From Marinobacter aromaticivorans (lineage in GTDB: Bacteria > Pseudomonadota > Gammaproteobacteria > Pseudomonadales > Oleiphilaceae): a stretch of 64,000 nucleotides of DNA. Under the pieces are notes generated by a model. The model did not search any database and was not told the origin of the DNA. It worked only from the letters and a program-made list of their open reading frames with translations. The stretch is taken from the NCBI RefSeq assembly GCF_002806975.1, contig NZ_NIHD01000001.1:310001-374000 (forward strand), read 5' to 3'. How positions within the stretch are numbered: the first letter of the stretch is position 1; every line of letters starts with the position of its first letter. Positions 52,013 to 61,719 of the stretch are shown here, piece after piece. The translations under genes and the position numbers were made by a program.

Positions 52013-53266
52013 ATGCATATACTGGTTTTAGGCGCGGGAGTTGTAGGGACAACCACCGCCTGGTTTTTGCAGAAGCAGGGGCACCAGGTAACGGTAGTGG
52101 ACCGACAGAGCCAGGCGGGCCTGGAAACCAGTTATGCGAACGGGGGGCAGATTTCAGTCTCCCATGCGGAGCCCTGGGCTAATCCTTCTGCACCCCTGAA
52201 AGTGCTGAAGTGGCTGTTTCGGGCAGATGCGCCGCTGCTGTTCCGCCCGAAGCCCGATCCCGCCCAGTGGCGCTGGGCGATATCATTCCTGACCCAGTGC
52301 ACCCCCGCAAAAGCGGCCCATAACATCCGCCAGATGGTAAACCTGGGCACCTACAGCCGTGGCAAGTTGCAGGCTTTACGCCAGGAAACCGGGCTTGAGT
52401 ATGATCATCTGGAAAAGGGCATTCTGCATTTTTACACCAACCCGGCAGAATTCGATGCCGCTCTTGAACCGACTCGCATCATGTGCGAGCTCGGGTGTGA
52501 TCGCCAGGTTATTGACGCAAACCGGGCAGTAGAGCTGGAGCCGGCGCTTAAACCCATTCAGCACAAAATAGCGGGCGCAACTTACACATCGGAAGACGAA
52601 TCCGGAGACGCCCGCAAGTTTACCCAGGCTCTGGCGGAGCGTTGCCGGGTGGCCGGCGTTGAGTTTTGTTACGGCACACAGGTGCTGGGTTTTGAGCGCG
52701 CGGGAGAGCGTATTCTGGGGGTGCAGGTGCTCAAGAACGGCCATCATGAGACATTGCGTGCCGACGCATACGTGCTCAGCCTTGGAAGTTTCAGCGCATT
52801 GCTGGCCCGGCAGCTGGGGCTGTTTCTGAATATTTATCCCGCCAAGGGGTATTCCATTACGGTGCCGGTGAAAAATGAGGAAGCAGCGTTCAATGTCAGC
52901 CTGACTGATGACGAATACAAACTGGTATATTCCCGGCTCGGTGATCGTATCCGCGTGGCCGGAACCGCCGAACTGAGCGGCTACAGCCGCACCCTGAACT
53001 ACACCCGTTGCCGTGCCATTGTGCGCAGAACCGCAGAGATAATGCCTGAGGCGGGTTACTGGGACCAGGCTGAGTTCTGGACAGGATTACGCCCCGCAAC
53101 CCCTTCCAACGTGCCTTACGTGGGCAAGAGCCATTTCGCCAACCTGTATCTGAACACCGGGCACGGCACCCTGGGCTGGACACACTCCTGTGGCTCCGCT
53201 GCCGCGCTGGCCGATATTGTTGATGGCAGGAAGCCCGAGGTGGATTTTGCGTTTTCGGGGATATAG
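52013..53266 (+). CDS. dadA: D-amino acid dehydrogenase
   Basis: A 417-residue FAD enzyme from the ATG at 52013 after AGGAG. The FAD motif HILVLGAGVVGTTTAWFL is followed by SYANGGQISVSHAEPWA, the DadA signature, and the C-terminal GLRPATPSNVPYVGKS and NTGHGTLGWTHSCGS blocks. It oxidises D-amino acids (chiefly D-alanine) at the inner membrane and passes electrons to the respiratory chain. No alanine racemase gene is visible next to it. Confidence 0.95.
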   Translation: MHILVLGAGVVGTTTAWFLQKQGHQVTVVDRQSQAGLETSYANGGQISVSHAEPWANPSAPLKVLKWLFRADAPLLFRPKPDPAQWRWAISFLTQCTPAKAAHNIRQMVNLGTYSRGKLQALRQETGLEYDHLEKGILHFYTNPAEFDAALEPTRIMCELGCDRQVIDANRAVELEPALKPIQHKIAGATYTSEDESGDARKFTQALAERCRVAGVEFCYGTQVLGFERAGERILGVQVLKNGHHETLRADAYVLSLGSFSALLARQLGLFLNIYPAKGYSITVPVKNEEAAFNVSLTDDEYKLVYSRLGDRIRVAGTAELSGYSRTLNYTRCRAIVRRTAEIMPEAGYWDQAEFWTGLRPATPSNVPYVGKSHFANLYLNTGHGTLGWTHSCGSAAALADIVDGRKPEVDFAFSGI

Positions 53267-53324
53267 CGCTTTTTCCTGACGCAATAAACCTTGTCATGCC
53301 TGGGCGATTTGCACGATGACAAAC

Positions 53325-53361
53325 AACACTGGCCCGCAGCAAAACCTTGCGGGCCAGTGTT
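53325..53361. terminator. Strong terminator between dadA and acyl-CoA ligase gene
   Basis: A 14-bp perfect stem (AACACTGGCCCGCA) with a 9-base loop, followed by T-rich bases, lies between the convergent ends of dadA and the acyl-CoA ligase. Confidence 0.88.
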
Positions 53362-53382
53362 TCGGTGCGATTTCGGGACAGG

Positions 53383-55026
53383 TTACTGGATCTGATCCCG
53401 AATCAGCTTTTTGTTGATCTTGCCAACACTTGTTTTTGGAATGTCATCGACGAAATCGATTTGTGACGGAATTGCCCACTTGTTGATTTCACCGTTGTCC
53501 ACGTATTGCTGCAGGTGGTTCTGGATGTCCTCCAGGGTCGCCTGTTCACCCGGCTTGAGGGTAACCAGAGCGTACGGCCGCTCGCCCCATTTTTCATCGC
53601 GAATACCCACAACGGCAGCACTTGCGACCGCAGAATGCTGGCTGATCAGGTTTTCCAGATCCAGGGACGACAACCACTCGCCACCGGTTTTTATCACATC
53701 CTTGATACGATCCTTGATGGTGAGCGTGTTATCCGGTTCCATGGAGGCAACATCACCGGTGTGCAGCCAGCCGCCTTCCCACAACTCCTCGCCCTTTTCC
53801 GGTTCTTTGATGTAGCTTTGAGTGAGCCAGGGCGCCCGTGCAACAATCTCGCCTTTGGCTTCGCCGTCGTGGGCTACCGGGTTTCCGGAGGTATCAACAA
53901 TTTCCAGTTCCACCATGGGCACCGCAATGCCGGTCTTGATGCGTTTGGCAGTCTGCTGTTCCAGCGGCAGTTCCAGATCTTCCGGCTTGAGGTGGGTGGC
54001 GCTGAGCAGCGGGCAGGTTTCGGACATGCCATAGCCGGAGTACATACGGATGCCCAGCTTCGCACCGGCATCACACAGGCCTTTTGTCATCGCGCTGCCG
54101 CCGATCAGAACGTGCCAGTTGCTCAGATCCGCAGTTTTGATGGCCTCTGTGCCCATCATCATCTGCATGACGGTTGGCACACAGTGTGAGAAAGACACCT
54201 TGTGTTCCTTGATCAGCTCAACCAGCAGCTCCGGCTCATAGCGGCCCGGATACACCTGTTTTATACCCATCATGGTAGCGGCGTAGGGAACACCCCAGGC
54301 ATGCACGTGGAACATGGGAGTCACTGGCATATAAACGGATGACGAGCGCAGCAGCGGCATCTCGTCGTAAACAGAGAGTGAGCCGGTCATTGCCAGCGTA
54401 TGCAAAACCAGTTGGCGATGGCTGAAGAACACACCTTTGGGGTTGCCGGTGGTGCCGGTGGTGTAAAAGGTGGTCGCCACACTGTTCTCGTCAAAATCCG
54501 GGAACTCGAATTCTGTCGATGCTTCCGCCAGAAGGGTTTCATAGTCTCCGATGGTATCGAGCGTTGTGTCCTTCGCGGTTTTTTCATCCGTGAGCTGTAT
54601 ATAGGTTTTGACGGTTTTAATGTCGCCTCGGACACTCTCAAGGAGAGGAATGAAGTCGTCGTGCACCAGCACCACGTCGTCCTCTGCGTGGTTTATGGTG
54701 TAGACAATCTGCTCCGGTGAAAGCCGCACGTTGATGGTGTGCAATATTGCACCGATCATGGGAATGGCGAAAAAACATTCCAGGTAGCGGGGTGTGTCCC
54801 AGTCCATAACGGCCACGGTATCGCCCGGTTTCACGCCTGCATCGGTGAGAGCGTTAGCAAGGCGGTGAATGCGTTCCACAAGATCGGTGTAGGTGTACTG
54901 GCTGCGGTTGGCATACACAATTTCCTGATCGGGAGAATATCTCGGCCCTGAAAGCAGCAATTGTTTGATCAGAAGAGGGTATTCGTATGCATTGTCGGCT
55001 GCGGGTAGAATTTTCGTTTGTACCAT
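53383..55026 (-). CDS. Medium/long-chain fatty acyl-CoA ligase (AlkK-like ANL family)
   Basis: A 547-residue ligase from the ATG at 55026 after GAGGA; a frame to 55077 is less likely. The AMP-binding signature TFYTTGTTGNPKGVFFSH, then MFHVHAWGVPYA, RMYSGYGMSETCPL, TGDVASMEPDNTLTIKDR, and the terminal PKTSVGKINKKLIR with the catalytic Lys are present. This N-terminal and hinge pattern resembles AlkK, the medium-chain acyl-CoA synthetase of alkane-using bacteria. Its location near the Mrp operon has no clear logic. Confidence 0.92.
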   Translation of the reverse strand: MVQTKILPAADNAYEYPLLIKQLLLSGPRYSPDQEIVYANRSQYTYTDLVERIHRLANALTDAGVKPGDTVAVMDWDTPRYLECFFAIPMIGAILHTINVRLSPEQIVYTINHAEDDVVLVHDDFIPLLESVRGDIKTVKTYIQLTDEKTAKDTTLDTIGDYETLLAEASTEFEFPDFDENSVATTFYTTGTTGNPKGVFFSHRQLVLHTLAMTGSLSVYDEMPLLRSSSVYMPVTPMFHVHAWGVPYAATMMGIKQVYPGRYEPELLVELIKEHKVSFSHCVPTVMQMMMGTEAIKTADLSNWHVLIGGSAMTKGLCDAGAKLGIRMYSGYGMSETCPLLSATHLKPEDLELPLEQQTAKRIKTGIAVPMVELEIVDTSGNPVAHDGEAKGEIVARAPWLTQSYIKEPEKGEELWEGGWLHTGDVASMEPDNTLTIKDRIKDVIKTGGEWLSSLDLENLISQHSAVASAAVVGIRDEKWGERPYALVTLKPGEQATLEDIQNHLQQYVDNGEINKWAIPSQIDFVDDIPKTSVGKINKKLIRDQIQ

Positions 55027-55140
55027 GTCTGGAATCCTCTTTCCCGTTTGTTCGTGTTGTGTGAGAAGTCGGTTCAATCTGACACAATTGAATTAAAACC
55101 GGAAGTCTGCAATGCGCCCTTGTTAATACCCGGGCGCAAG

Positions 55141-55473
55141 CTACTGCTCCCAGGGCTTGCCTTCTGTGCCCTCCATGGCTTTTACACCTATGTGCATGGC
55201 AGCTTTGGCCAGCATGTTGGCACTGACCGGGGCTGTCATCAGCAAAAATACGGTGATCAGAATTTCCGAAATGCCAATGCCCTCGCCGATGGCACTGAAG
55301 TAGATAACCGAGCTGAGCATGATGGCCCCCACGCCCACGGTGGTTGCCTTGGTTGGGCCGTGCAGCCGGGTGTAAAAATCCGGCAGCCGGGCCAGGCCAA
55401 ATGCGCCGATCAGAGTAAAAGCACCACCGAACAGCAGCAGGGCCGAAATAGCATATTCTGCAAACGGGCTCAT
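55141..55473 (-). CDS. mrpG: Na+/H+ antiporter subunit G (Mrp)
   Basis: A 110-residue protein with three membrane helices and the family motif GLARLPDFYTRLHGPTKATT, which is characteristic of MrpG/MnhG. It is the last gene of the minus-strand mrp operon and lies 16 bp after mrpF. It is a small subunit of the multisubunit antiporter that exchanges cytoplasmic Na+ for H+. Confidence 0.92.
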   Translation of the reverse strand: MSPFAEYAISALLLFGGAFTLIGAFGLARLPDFYTRLHGPTKATTVGVGAIMLSSVIYFSAIGEGIGISEILITVFLLMTAPVSANMLAKAAMHIGVKAMEGTEGKPWEQ

Positions 55474-55489
55474 GATTTATCTCCGGTTG

Positions 55490-55759
55490 TTACTCAATGA
55501 CGCTGCCGCGCTTCAGGTACTTGGCCATGGCCACAGTGCTGACAAAGCCCATAACTGCAATCAGCAAGGCAGATTCAAGGTACATGCGCGTACTCAGCGT
55601 GATGCCCAGCAGGATGATCAGGGCAATGGCGTTGATATAGAGTGTATCAATGGCCAGAACCCGGTCTGGCTCATCCGGCCCTTTTATCAGGCGATATACG
55701 TTGAGCAGTGCGGCCAGGGTCACCATGGCGATGGTCAGATACAGGGCAATGGTAATCAT
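55490..55759 (-). CDS. mrpF: Na+/H+ antiporter subunit F (Mrp)
   Basis: An 89-residue protein with three membrane helices. YRLIKGPDEPDRVLAIDTLY is the MrpF signature. It overlaps the end of mrpE by 4 bp (ATGA), so it is translated together. Accessory subunit of the antiporter complex. Confidence 0.92.
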   Translation of the reverse strand: MITIALYLTIAMVTLAALLNVYRLIKGPDEPDRVLAIDTLYINAIALIILLGITLSTRMYLESALLIAVMGFVSTVAMAKYLKRGSVIE

Positions 55760-56244
55760 CGGAACATCTCCATCAGCGGCTTTTCATAGCTGTTGTAAAT
55801 GGCCTCAATAACCTCCTGATCACTGGTTGCATCCAGCACGTGGATCAGGAGGGTTTTGTTATCATCACTGACGTCTGCACTGACGGTCCCGGGAGTGAGC
55901 GAGATGGTGCTCGCCAGAATGGAGATTGCCAGCGGATGATCAAGCTGCAGCGGGTAGCTGACGAACGCCGGTCGTGGCGTGCGCGGGCTCAGGATCAGCC
56001 AGGCCACAGAAAAACTGGCTGCTACAATATCCTTCAGCACCCGCAGTATATAGCCAGGCATGCGCCAGGTTTTTACAAAGGCGGGGCGTTCCGGCCAGAA
56101 CCCTTGAGTCATCTGGGGGATCAGCCAGGCCAGGATAACACCCAGAACAACACTGCCACCGGATACGCCATCGCTGAGTATCTGCCAGGTGAGGAACAGA
56201 ATCAGGCTCAGCCAGGGTTGAGGAAAACTCAGGCGGTCGAACAT
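55756..56244 (-). CDS. mrpE: Na+/H+ antiporter subunit E (Mrp)
   Basis: A 162-residue protein from the ATG at 56244; the longer frame to 56322 overlaps mrpD. It has membrane helices at its N-terminus (PQPWLSLILFLTWQILSDG) and the MrpE motif ISLTPGTVSADVSDDNKTLLIHVLD. It lies between mrpD and mrpF in the operon. Confidence 0.92.
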   Translation of the reverse strand: MFDRLSFPQPWLSLILFLTWQILSDGVSGGSVVLGVILAWLIPQMTQGFWPERPAFVKTWRMPGYILRVLKDIVAASFSVAWLILSPRTPRPAFVSYPLQLDHPLAISILASTISLTPGTVSADVSDDNKTLLIHVLDATSDQEVIEAIYNSYEKPLMEMFR

Positions 56245-56248
56245 CGGT

Positions 56249-57781
56249 TTACCTCCCCACCAATGTGTTCGGCGGAACGTGCATCGGCGTTTGCAGGATA
56301 TTGATATAGCCCCGGTTGTCATACAACTGCTCAGCGGTGGCCCGGGTGTAATCGCTCAGAGGCCCCGCGAAAACCACGATGAGCATGGTCAGGCAGGTCA
56401 GAATACCAGTGGACACCGCTACCCGGTTGTTCATGGGTTCCGGGGTTTCCAGGTGGCCATCTACATTCCACCAGAAGACGATGCTGCCGGCGCGACTATA
56501 GGCAATAAGCGTCAGAAAGCCGCCAACCAGCAGAACACCCCAGAGCCAGGCCATCTCGGCGCCGGGCTCAACAGATTGGAGAATCAGCAGTTTGCCGAAA
56601 AATCCACTCAAAGGCGGTAAACCGGCAGCGGCTACAGCGCCAATAAGAAACAGCACGCTCAGGAAGGTTCTGTGGCGCATTTTGGGCGCTGTTACGATGC
56701 TGTCTGCGGCTGTGCCTCTCTGGTTTGCCACCAGTTCCGAAACCAGAAACAGGGCGGCAACGGTCCAGGTGGTGCTGACCAGATAGAACAGAGCCGCAGA
56801 CAAGCCGGCGACAGAACCCAGTGCAATGGGTGCCAGCAGAGTGCCCACGGAAATGATGACCTGCCAGGCCACCAGGGTTTTCAGGTTACCCGCGCCCAGC
56901 GCGCCGATAACGCCCATGCTCAGGGTGACCAATGCCAGAGGAAAAAGCCAGTCCATACCAAGGTTGGCGAGCTCGCCGGCACCTTCTCCAAAGATCAGCG
57001 GGTACACTCTGATAATGGCGTAAACGCCCACCTTGGTCATAACCGCAAACAGCGCAGCAACCGGAGCCGTTGCTCTGGCATAGGCTTTTGGTAACCAGAA
57101 ACACAGGGGCAAAATGGCGGCTTTCAGGCCGAAAACGACCAGCAGCATCATGCCGCCGGCCTTCACCAGATTAAGGTTACTACCGGTCACCTGGGGTATT
57201 TTGACAGCAAGATCCGCCATGTTCAGGGTACCGGTTACGCTGTAAATCATGCCTACGCTGATCAGGAACAGGGCAGAACCGGCCAGGTTGAGAACAACAT
57301 AGTGAAGACCCGGCACCGTGCGGGTGGTGCCGCCGCCATGCATGAGCAGCCCATAAGAGGCAATAAGCAGAACTTCAAATGCAACGAACAGGTTGAACAG
57401 GTCGCCGGTTAAAAACGCAATATTCAGCCCCATCAGCTGGAACAGAAACAGCCCGTGAAATTGCCGGTTGCCCTCATCGGCGCCGCCACTGGCGTAAATG
57501 TGACAGAACAGGCCGAGAACCGCCGTCAGCACCAGCATCAGTGCCGCCAGCCGGTCGAGCACCAGCACGATGCCAAAGGGTGGCTGCCAGTTGCCAAACG
57601 CATAAATGCGGTAGTTGCCATCGCTGGCAATTGCCAGCAGTACAGCAGCGGACACCAGTATCAGTACGGTGGTAGCGATTGCCAGCGTCCGGCGCAGGCT
57701 GATTGGGGCGTAGCCCATGAACACCTGCAGAATGCCGCCGAGCAGTGGTATCAGAATGGGAGCGATAAGCCAGTGGGTCAT
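56249..57781 (-). CDS. mrpD: Na+/H+ antiporter subunit D (Mrp), NuoM/N-like
   Basis: A 510-residue membrane protein with about 14 helices and proton-translocating features related to complex I subunits: a key Glu in FVAFEVLLIASYGL, AAILPLCFWLPKAYARAT, and GAGNLKTLVAWQVIISVG. It is the second proton-channel-like subunit of the Mrp complex. The start overlaps mrpC's stop (ATGA). Confidence 0.95.
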   Translation of the reverse strand: MTHWLIAPILIPLLGGILQVFMGYAPISLRRTLAIATTVLILVSAAVLLAIASDGNYRIYAFGNWQPPFGIVLVLDRLAALMLVLTAVLGLFCHIYASGGADEGNRQFHGLFLFQLMGLNIAFLTGDLFNLFVAFEVLLIASYGLLMHGGGTTRTVPGLHYVVLNLAGSALFLISVGMIYSVTGTLNMADLAVKIPQVTGSNLNLVKAGGMMLLVVFGLKAAILPLCFWLPKAYARATAPVAALFAVMTKVGVYAIIRVYPLIFGEGAGELANLGMDWLFPLALVTLSMGVIGALGAGNLKTLVAWQVIISVGTLLAPIALGSVAGLSAALFYLVSTTWTVAALFLVSELVANQRGTAADSIVTAPKMRHRTFLSVLFLIGAVAAAGLPPLSGFFGKLLILQSVEPGAEMAWLWGVLLVGGFLTLIAYSRAGSIVFWWNVDGHLETPEPMNNRVAVSTGILTCLTMLIVVFAGPLSDYTRATAEQLYDNRGYINILQTPMHVPPNTLVGR

Positions 57782-58143
57782 TTACCGGTTGCCTCTTTTT
57801 CCTGTTTCGAGGGCGGTGTTTTCCTGCGTTGGCCGTCCACATGATCATTATCGTTATCTGCCAGATTACGCAGAGACAGAACAACCAGAAACGCGGTCAT
57901 GGCAAAACCGATTACGATGGCCGTGAGCACCAATGCCTGGGGTAAAGGGTCGGAATAGCTCGCGGCGGTCCCGATGACCGGCTGCTGGCCTGTGGCAAGG
58001 CGCCCGGTGGCAAACAGGAACAGGTTTACTCCATAGGAAAGCAGTGTCAGCCCCATGATTACAGGGAAGGTGCGGGCCCGCAGAAGCAGGTAAACGCCAG
58101 ATGCGGTCAAAGCACCAATAACCAATGCAAACAGCAGTTCCAT
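57778..58143 (-). CDS. mrpC: Na+/H+ antiporter subunit C (Mrp), NuoK-like
   Basis: A 121-residue protein with three helices, similar to NuoK, including MGLTLLSYGVNLFLFATG and DPLPQALVLTAIVIGFAMTA. Its ATG overlaps the mrpA stop as TAATG. It ends with a hydrophilic tail of about 25 residues rich in Asp and Lys. Confidence 0.94.
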   Translation of the reverse strand: MELLFALVIGALTASGVYLLLRARTFPVIMGLTLLSYGVNLFLFATGRLATGQQPVIGTAASYSDPLPQALVLTAIVIGFAMTAFLVVLSLRNLADNDNDHVDGQRRKTPPSKQEKEATGK

Positions 58144-60944
58144 TACGCGCTTTCCTTTTTACTTTTGATAGCCGAATGAGGCGACAGCCGGCCAATGCTG
58201 ACCAGCGCCAGCAGGGTTGCGCCAATGACTGCCAGGTAAACACCCAGGTCGAATACCAGAGCCGAGGCCACTTCGAATTTGCCCACCACAGGCCAGGTGA
58301 TGTAACCGAATGTGGTGGTCAGGAAGGGGTAGCCAAAGGCCAGGCTGCCGGCCCCGGCAATGGTGGCAAACAGTAAGCCAAGGCCAATTACATTGTGGTA
58401 CCGGAACGGGATACGATCCTGGGTCCATATCATGCCACTGGCAATGTACTGGAGAATCAGCGCCACGGAGGTAATCAGGCCAGCGATAAAGCCGCCCCCG
58501 GGCAGATTATGCCCGCGCAGGAAAATATAGACAGACACCATCAGTGCCAGCGGTAGCATGGGCCGGGCAATTTGCCTGAGCATCAGCGGGTAGTGATCCC
58601 GGGTCCAGGGATGGCCCAGGCCGTCTCCTGGCGGGGGGGTAAGGGCTGTATTTTTCAGCATGGCGTAGATGCCAAGCGCCGCGATGGCCAGTACCGTTAT
58701 CTCGCCCAGTGTATCGAAACCACGGAAGTCCACCAGGATCACGTTCACCACGTTGGTACCGCCACCACCGGGTTTGCTGTTTTCCAGGAAGAACTCGGAA
58801 ATGGAGCTGAAAGGCTGGGTCAGCATGGCCAGGGTAATCAGCGTCATGCCGGTTCCTGCCGCCAGGGCAATCAGAGCATCGCGAATGCGGCGCCCTTGAG
58901 AGCTTTCCATGGGTGTCCAGGAGGGCATGTAATATAGTGCGAGCATCAGCAGAACAATGGTAACGACTTCCACCGATAGCTGTGTCATGGCCAGGTCCGG
59001 CGCGGAGAAACGGGCAAACGTCAGAGCCACTACCAGGCCAACAACACTCAACAGTACCAGCGCGTAAAACCGCTCCCGGTGCCAGAATGCCGTTGCCAGT
59101 GCGGACACAACCAGCACGCCGGCAGCAATACCCGTGGGCCAGTCCACAGGGCTCAGCCCGTTCTCACCAATATGGAAACCGTTTTCGGCCAGGGGCATCG
59201 CGGCTACCGCAATAACGCTTACCACCAGCAGCGTGGCGTAGCGCTGCAAAGAGCCATTTTCCAGCCATTCGGTAAAGCGGTGAGCCAACTTCTCGATCTC
59301 TGAAACCGCAAACTCAAACACAGCCTTGCCGTCAACTTCCCGGAGCTGGGCATGGAAGTCGAAAAAGCGTCGGCGCTGAGTGTACATCAGCAGGCCACCG
59401 AAAAAGGCCAGAAAGCTCATCAGCAGCGGCAGGTTAAAGCCGTGAAGAATTGCCAGTTGATAATCGGGCACATCACCACCAAGGGTGGCAGAGGCTGCAG
59501 AAAACAGCAGCGGCCCCACAGAGACGGCGGGAAATACACCAACCATAATGCAGGCGAACACCAGAATCTCCACCGGAAACTTCATGTAGCGGGGAGGCTC
59601 GTGGGGCGGAAATATTGGCAGATCCACGGGCTTACCATTAAAGAATACGTCGTGAACAAAGCGTGCGGAGTAGGCAACCGAAAAAATACCCGCCAGGGTC
59701 GCAATAATCGGAGGCACCCAGGCCCAGAGGCCGGGGAGGTTGAGCTGCAGAGACTCAGCAAAGAACATTTCCTTGCTGAGAAAACCGTTCAGCAAAGGCA
59801 CACCCGCCATGGATGAAGCGGCAACCATGGCCAGGGTTGCAGTGTGGGGCATATAGCGCCAGAGCCCGTTGATTCGCCGCATATCGCGGGTGCCTGTTTC
59901 ATGGTCAATAATGCCGGCGGCCATGAATAGTGAAGCCTTGAAGGTGGCGTGGTTGATAACATGGAAGATCGCGGCAACGGCAGCCAGTTGGGTGCCCATG
60001 CCCAACAGCAGGGTAATAAGGCCCAGATGACTTACGGTGGAATAGGCAAGCAGCCCTTTCAGATCGTGTTTGAACATGGCGATATAGGCGCCAAGAAGCA
60101 GTGTGGCCATGCCGGTAAAACTGACCATGTAGAACCATTGCTCGGTTCCCGCCAACGCCGGATACAGACGCGCCATCAGGAATATCCCCGCCTTTACCAT
60201 AGTGGCAGAGTGCAGGTAAGCGGAAATCGGCGTGGGCGCCTGCATGGCATGGGGCAGCCAAAAATGAAACGGGAACTGGGCAGATTTGGTAAAGGCGCCG
60301 AGCAAAACCAGAGTCAGTGCTACCGGGTACAAGGTGTGCGCTTTGATCTGCTCGCTCGCCGCAAGTACATCGTCCAGTTCAAAACTGCCCACAATATTGC
60401 CAATAAGCAGAATGCCGGCCAGCAGGGCGAGGCCACCGCCGCCGGTTATCGCCAGTGCCATCCGGGCGCCGCGCCGGGCATCCTGTTTATGGGTCCAGAA
60501 ACTGATCAGCAGGAAGGAGGTCAGGCTGGTGAGCTCCCAGAAAATGAGCATCAAAAGCAGGTTGCCGGAGAGAACAATGCCCAGCATTGAGCCTTTGAAG
60601 CACAGCAGCAGGGAGTAGAACTTGGCTACATTCTCCTTGGCCTTGAGGTAATAATGGGAATAAATAATGACCAGAAGGCCGATGACCAGTATCAGCAGCG
60701 CAAACAGAAGCGCCAGGCCATCAAGACGGAAGCTGAATGAGAGCCCCAGTGCAGGCAACCACTCGTAAGTGTGAAGTACCGTGTCACCGGCCGAAAGAAC
60801 AGCCCAGTGTGGAAACAGCGCCGCCAGCGCAATCAATGCCGGGACAGATGATGCTATTGCGATAGCCGTTCGCCCGCCCTGGGCAAACAAGGGTGCCGCT
60901 ATGGCCCCCAGAAACGGCAGTAGTACAACCAGCGGTAGCGACAT
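58143..60944 (-). CDS. mrpA: Na+/H+ antiporter fused subunit A/B (Mrp)
   Basis: A 933-residue protein with an NuoL-like N-terminal half (SFRLDGLALLFALLILV, FAKSAQFPFHFWLPHAM-type region, LGLITLLLGMGTQ), long linker, then a C-terminal MrpB-like domain (YIFLRGHNLPGGGFIAGLI and FEVASALVFDLGVYLAVIGATLL). There is no separate mrpB gene, so A and B are fused, as in group 2 Mrp systems. It starts the operon A/B-C-D-E-F-G. Such antiporters support sodium and alkali tolerance in marine bacteria. Confidence 0.95.
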   Translation of the reverse strand: MSLPLVVLLPFLGAIAAPLFAQGGRTAIAIASSVPALIALAALFPHWAVLSAGDTVLHTYEWLPALGLSFSFRLDGLALLFALLILVIGLLVIIYSHYYLKAKENVAKFYSLLLCFKGSMLGIVLSGNLLLMLIFWELTSLTSFLLISFWTHKQDARRGARMALAITGGGGLALLAGILLIGNIVGSFELDDVLAASEQIKAHTLYPVALTLVLLGAFTKSAQFPFHFWLPHAMQAPTPISAYLHSATMVKAGIFLMARLYPALAGTEQWFYMVSFTGMATLLLGAYIAMFKHDLKGLLAYSTVSHLGLITLLLGMGTQLAAVAAIFHVINHATFKASLFMAAGIIDHETGTRDMRRINGLWRYMPHTATLAMVAASSMAGVPLLNGFLSKEMFFAESLQLNLPGLWAWVPPIIATLAGIFSVAYSARFVHDVFFNGKPVDLPIFPPHEPPRYMKFPVEILVFACIMVGVFPAVSVGPLLFSAASATLGGDVPDYQLAILHGFNLPLLMSFLAFFGGLLMYTQRRRFFDFHAQLREVDGKAVFEFAVSEIEKLAHRFTEWLENGSLQRYATLLVVSVIAVAAMPLAENGFHIGENGLSPVDWPTGIAAGVLVVSALATAFWHRERFYALVLLSVVGLVVALTFARFSAPDLAMTQLSVEVVTIVLLMLALYYMPSWTPMESSQGRRIRDALIALAAGTGMTLITLAMLTQPFSSISEFFLENSKPGGGGTNVVNVILVDFRGFDTLGEITVLAIAALGIYAMLKNTALTPPPGDGLGHPWTRDHYPLMLRQIARPMLPLALMVSVYIFLRGHNLPGGGFIAGLITSVALILQYIASGMIWTQDRIPFRYHNVIGLGLLFATIAGAGSLAFGYPFLTTTFGYITWPVVGKFEVASALVFDLGVYLAVIGATLLALVSIGRLSPHSAIKSKKESA

Positions 60945-61284
60945 CGCAACCTCGTTAGCGGTTTTCTTTTTTATGAATGGAATTGGTTTGTGTGCCTGAG
61001 TCTAGCCTCCGGTTGGCCACCTTGCATAAATCTATCAAGGTAATTGTGGCGCTTAACAGGAGTTGAGTCAGCAGGAGGCTGGCGGGTCTGGAAAGTAAGG
61101 TAAACGCCCACGATGCTGTGCGATGTCAGCGGTAACCGGGGGGCGGTTAATCTGCATGCCGCCGACGAGCCTTGCGGTCATGGTTGCTCCGTTAGTAAAA
61201 CCTGAGAGTAGATGATACGTGCCCGGGCTCGCAGGTCAAGTCAACTTATGATCGATCAAGTACAGACGTGGTGGAGAGGTGACG
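60945..61284. other. 340-bp gap upstream of mrpA
   Basis: Probably contains the mrp promoter near 60950-61030. A 37-codon minus-strand frame (61068-61181) has a fair GGAG box but no other support. I see no hairpin with a T run, no RNA gene and no repeat. Confidence 0.4.
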
Positions 61285-61473
61285 CTAAGGGGCACTATCA
61301 GCCCGTTTACTGCATGCCGATTTAAGAGCGTTGAAAATGGCTTGGGCTTCGGCTTCCAGTACCCGGGTGTGCAGGCTGTTGCCCTGCCTGACTGCCTGCT
61401 CCAGCTGTTCCAGCTTCATGCTGTATAGCCTGCTGAGAACTTCAGCCCGGGTTTGTTGAACCGGTGCGTTCAT
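61285..61473 (-). CDS. 62-residue small cytoplasmic protein, unknown
   Basis: A small helical protein (MNAPVQQTRAEVLSRLYSM, then LEQLEQAVRQGNSLHT) with a GGGAG ribosome-binding site before ATG 61473. It is amphipathic rather than membrane-spanning, with two Cys near the C-terminus. I do not recognise it. It lies 340 bp upstream of mrpA on the same strand and 246 bp from the divergent acyl-CoA dehydrogenase gene. Confidence 0.6.
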   Translation of the reverse strand: MNAPVQQTRAEVLSRLYSMKLEQLEQAVRQGNSLHTRVLEAEAQAIFNALKSACSKRADSAP

Positions 61474-61719
61474 GGCACGTTTCTCCCAGATGACACCTGT
61501 CAGTTTACTTTACGAAAATAGACGGCCAGTGGCCGTTGAGGGATTATGATGCATAACCCGGGCCAAACATCGTTGGCCGGATTGCCACCCAGGCTGCGAC
61601 CTTTGGACACCGGGAGCCGGCCCGGTCTGTTTGCGAAACAAACGGCTGAGCGAGCTGATATCCTCGTAGCCGATACACAATTAAGAGATGCACCAGTCAA
61701 TTACCAGGAAACTGCATAA

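Noticed and set aside
61068..61181. 37-codon minus-strand frame upstream of mrpA
   Set aside because: Fair ribosome-binding site but random-looking composition; not enough to call a gene.
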